Part shown: positions 32,282-33,804 of the stretch, in pieces | Layout: every line of letters begins with the position of its first letter | How positions within the stretch are numbered: position 1 is the first letter of the stretch | From: Clostridiaceae bacterium | GTDB taxonomy: Bacteria; Bacillota; Clostridia; Oscillospirales; Acutalibacteraceae | Length of the DNA stretch: 33,804 nucleotides | Direction: 5' to 3' | Assembly (NCBI GenBank): GCA_016293225.1 | Contig: JAEDEQ010000011.1 | Coordinates: 1 to 33,804 of the forward strand | The notes under the pieces: model-generated | Database searches by the model: none | What the model was told of the DNA's origin: nothing | Seen by the model: only the letters and a program-made list of their open reading frames with translations | Made by a program: the position numbers and the translations under genes

Positions 32282-33354
32282 TATTCAGCACCTCCTGTGA
32301 TTACTTCTTCAATCGCTTCATATACGCCGTCATCATCAAGAAGACAGCCTCCGCTTCGTCCGTATTCATAAACGGGGCATCTTTCCATTACCTGAAGCTC
32401 AATGTCGTCACGCATCTGAGCAGGGATAGTCATTTCTATGTCAAAAATACCCTTAACGCGCGAATAGTCAAGATTCTTTATGCTTTTTTTCGGGAACGGA
32501 TAAAGTGTGATGGGTCTGATAAGACCAAGCTTGTGGCCTTTTTCACGAAGCCTGATAACTGCTTCCTTTGCAACTCTTGAAGCCATGCCGTATGCGACAA
32601 CAACATATTCCGCGTCGTCAAGCATGAATTCTTCAACCCGTACATCTTCCTCTTCCCACTGTTTATACATTTCACCTGCCATTATATTGAGACCTTCAAG
32701 AATCGGTTCTGTATAAATCGGGGTGATATTTCCCTGCCAGTCACGACCGTTTCTTCTTGAAAGACTCCATTCGGGAACATCTTCGGGCTTGATTTCTTTC
32801 ATCTCAGGAAGATCAACCTCTTCCATGATATTGCCGAGGCAGCCGTCAAGCAAAACGAAAACAGGGTTTCTGTCTCTTTCGGCATATTCCCACGACTCAT
32901 AAACGATATCAACAGCCTCCTGAACTGTATTCGGAGCAAAAACAAGGGTATGGAATCCACCGTGACCCAATGCCTTTGTTGCCTGAAGATAATCGGATTG
33001 TGCAGGCTGAATTGAGCCGAGACCCGGACCGCCACGGCTGACATTTATGATGAGCGCAGGGAGCATAGCAGCTGCAAGATAGGATATTCCCTCCGCTTTA
33101 AGGCTTATTCCCGGGCTTGAGGAGCTTGTCATTGCTCGTGTTCCCATGGCTGATGCACCATAGACCATATTGATTGACGCAATCTCGCTTTCTCCCTGAA
33201 CGAAATCACCGCCGACTTCGGGAAGCCTCCATGAAAGATATTCGGGAATTTCGTTCTGCGGTGTAATGGGGTAGCCGGCAAAGAAACGGCACCCGGCTCT
33301 GACAGCAGCTTCAGCGATCGCTTCATTGCCTTTCATAAATCTTTTTTCGCCCAT
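32281..33354 (-). CDS. vorB: 2-oxoacid:ferredoxin oxidoreductase, alpha subunit (VorB-like)
   Basis: A 357-aa alpha subunit, with the substrate-binding pyrimidine domain (GNEAIAEAAVRAGCRFFAGY ... PITPQNEIPEYL), EIASINMVYGASAMGTRAMT and SSPGISLKAEG. A transketolase C-like domain follows (about 240-350). The overall sequence is of the 3-methyl-2-oxobutanoate type (VorB), thus likely linked to branched-chain amino acid breakdown or, in reverse, synthesis; 2-oxoglutarate is the alternative. AAAGGAGAG precedes the ATG; the ferredoxin gene ends 2 bases before. Confidence 0.92.
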   Translation of the reverse strand: MGEKRFMKGNEAIAEAAVRAGCRFFAGYPITPQNEIPEYLSWRLPEVGGDFVQGESEIASINMVYGASAMGTRAMTSSSSPGISLKAEGISYLAAAMLPALIINVSRGGPGLGSIQPAQSDYLQATKALGHGGFHTLVFAPNTVQEAVDIVYESWEYAERDRNPVFVLLDGCLGNIMEEVDLPEMKEIKPEDVPEWSLSRRNGRDWQGNITPIYTEPILEGLNIMAGEMYKQWEEEDVRVEEFMLDDAEYVVVAYGMASRVAKEAVIRLREKGHKLGLIRPITLYPFPKKSIKNLDYSRVKGIFDIEMTIPAQMRDDIELQVMERCPVYEYGRSGGCLLDDDGVYEAIEEVITGGAE

Positions 33355-33356
33355 TT

Positions 33357-33566
33357 TTAATTCTCTCCTTTCTCAGGTAATTCAATTGCACCTTCAGGGC
33401 AAACCTTAGCACAGATTGCGCACGAGGTACAGGCTTCTTCATCAATGTTAACAGGGTAAAAATGACCCCGTTTGTTTCTTTCGCTGCCCATTTCAAGAAT
33501 ATGCTTTGGGCAGAATTTGACGCAGTAGCCACAACCCTTGCACAGATAGTTGTTTATTACTGTCAT
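33357..33566 (-). CDS. 2x[4Fe-4S] ferredoxin subunit of the 2-oxoacid oxidoreductase
   Basis: A 69-aa ferredoxin with two CxxCxxCxxxC clusters: CKGCGYCVKFCP and CTSCAICAKVCP. It is the delta subunit that receives electrons from the TPP/cluster core. It is first in the operon, 2 bases before the alpha gene. AAGGAG precedes the ATG. Confidence 0.94.
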   Translation of the reverse strand: MTVINNYLCKGCGYCVKFCPKHILEMGSERNKRGHFYPVNIDEEACTSCAICAKVCPEGAIELPEKGEN

Positions 33567-33607
33567 AATTTAAACATCTCCTTATCTGATTTTTCATTGC
33601 AAGTCAC

Positions 33608-33636
33608 ATTCTATCACAAATATTAAAAAATGTAAA
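33608..33636 (-). promoter_or_regulatory. Promoter of the 2-oxoacid oxidoreductase operon
   Basis: - strand TTTACA, 17-base spacer, TAGAAT preceded by TGA (extended -10), 41 bases before the ferredoxin start. Confidence 0.78.
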
Positions 33637-33657
33637 CCGAAATCTATCAGTAATCAT

Positions 33658-33702
33658 TAAAAAAATTATAGAAGCAGTGCATACGCAAGAAAAGGTATGC
33701 AC
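33658..33702 (-). terminator. Terminator of the partial leftward gene
   Basis: GTGCATAC and GTATGCAC (33677-33702) form a perfect 8-pair stem, with CAGTG/CACTG pairing possible outside. On the - strand TTCTATAATTTTTTT follows. Confidence 0.75.
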
Positions 33703-33712
33703 CGCACTGATA

Positions 33713-33804
33713 TTACTTTGCGTAGACTTTATCGCCCGGCTTCATCTGTGAAAGCTTCATAAAGTCAACCTTCATAAGCGGTGTCTGCGGAAGCTCTTTC
33801 ATAA
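33713..33804 (-). CDS. C-terminal end of a leftward gene, cut by the window end
   Basis: An open frame runs from the window edge to TAA (33713-33715) on the - strand. The last residues are LMKVDFMKLSQMKPGDKVYA-K. An ATG lies at 33802, but the frame is open to the edge and a terminator follows, so this is probably the end of a longer gene. Identity cannot be told from about 30 residues. Confidence 0.55.
   Translation of the reverse strand, partial: MKELPQTPLMKVDFMKLSQMKPGDKVYAK

Overview
The window looks like chromosomal DNA of a gut-type Clostridia bacterium (Oscillospirales/Ruminococcaceae-like). This is inferred from the AAGGAGG-type ribosome binding sites, frequent TTGACA/TATAAT promoters, the Firmicute gene set (DUF951, CD1247-type protein, TsaC/Sua5 with a C-terminal domain, a 2-oxoacid:ferredoxin oxidoreductase operon) and the very large secreted proteins with cysteine repeats. 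I see no rRNA, tRNA, CRISPR array, transposase or phage gene.

Layout. (1) 1-9380: two consecutive giant genes. The first is cut by the window start, the second is complete (1880 aa, signal peptide). Both are built from about 40-residue repeats with three Cys and one His per unit, and both end in a related C-terminal tail (Cys/His cluster, amphipathic aromatic/basic helix, Cys cluster). A 33-aa amphipathic peptide gene follows at 9562. (2) 9740-13601: a GNAT acetyltransferase; a leftward pair (orphan PTS EIIC-like permease and HAD phosphatase); then, from back-to-back divergent promoters, a membrane zinc-ribbon protein with rfbB. (3) 13665-19883: M28 peptidase with membrane helices between its metal ligands, MltG as a lipoprotein, EF-P, an acidic Asp/Cys-rich CD1247-type protein, a Thr-rich lipoprotein with a C-terminal His/Cys3 domain, a PIG-L deacetylase and a triple-S1 protein. 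(4) 20031-23520: a tightly packed housekeeping operon DUF951-prfA-tsaC-coaE-lytic transglycosylase from an extended -10 promoter. (5) 23578-28211: M18 aminopeptidase and two GPH-type sugar:cation symporters. (6) 28231-28994: two more tiny amphipathic peptide genes (40 and 33 aa), each with its own promoter, strong ribosome binding site and terminator; the second has a perfect consensus promoter. (7) 29069-30367: FAD oxidoreductase fused to a Rieske domain. (8) 30650-33566 (leftward): ferredoxin, alpha, beta and gamma subunits of a 2-oxoacid:ferredoxin oxidoreductase plus an unrecognised 109-aa protein; then the end of a further leftward gene.

The most unusual content is the combination of metal-ligand-rich repeat proteins with their shared tail, a structured leader in front of the larger one, and three stand-alone micro-genes encoding delta-toxin/PSM-like amphipathic helices. 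The peptides and the protein tails share the same kind of membrane-active helix. Whether they form one system is inference from sequence only.
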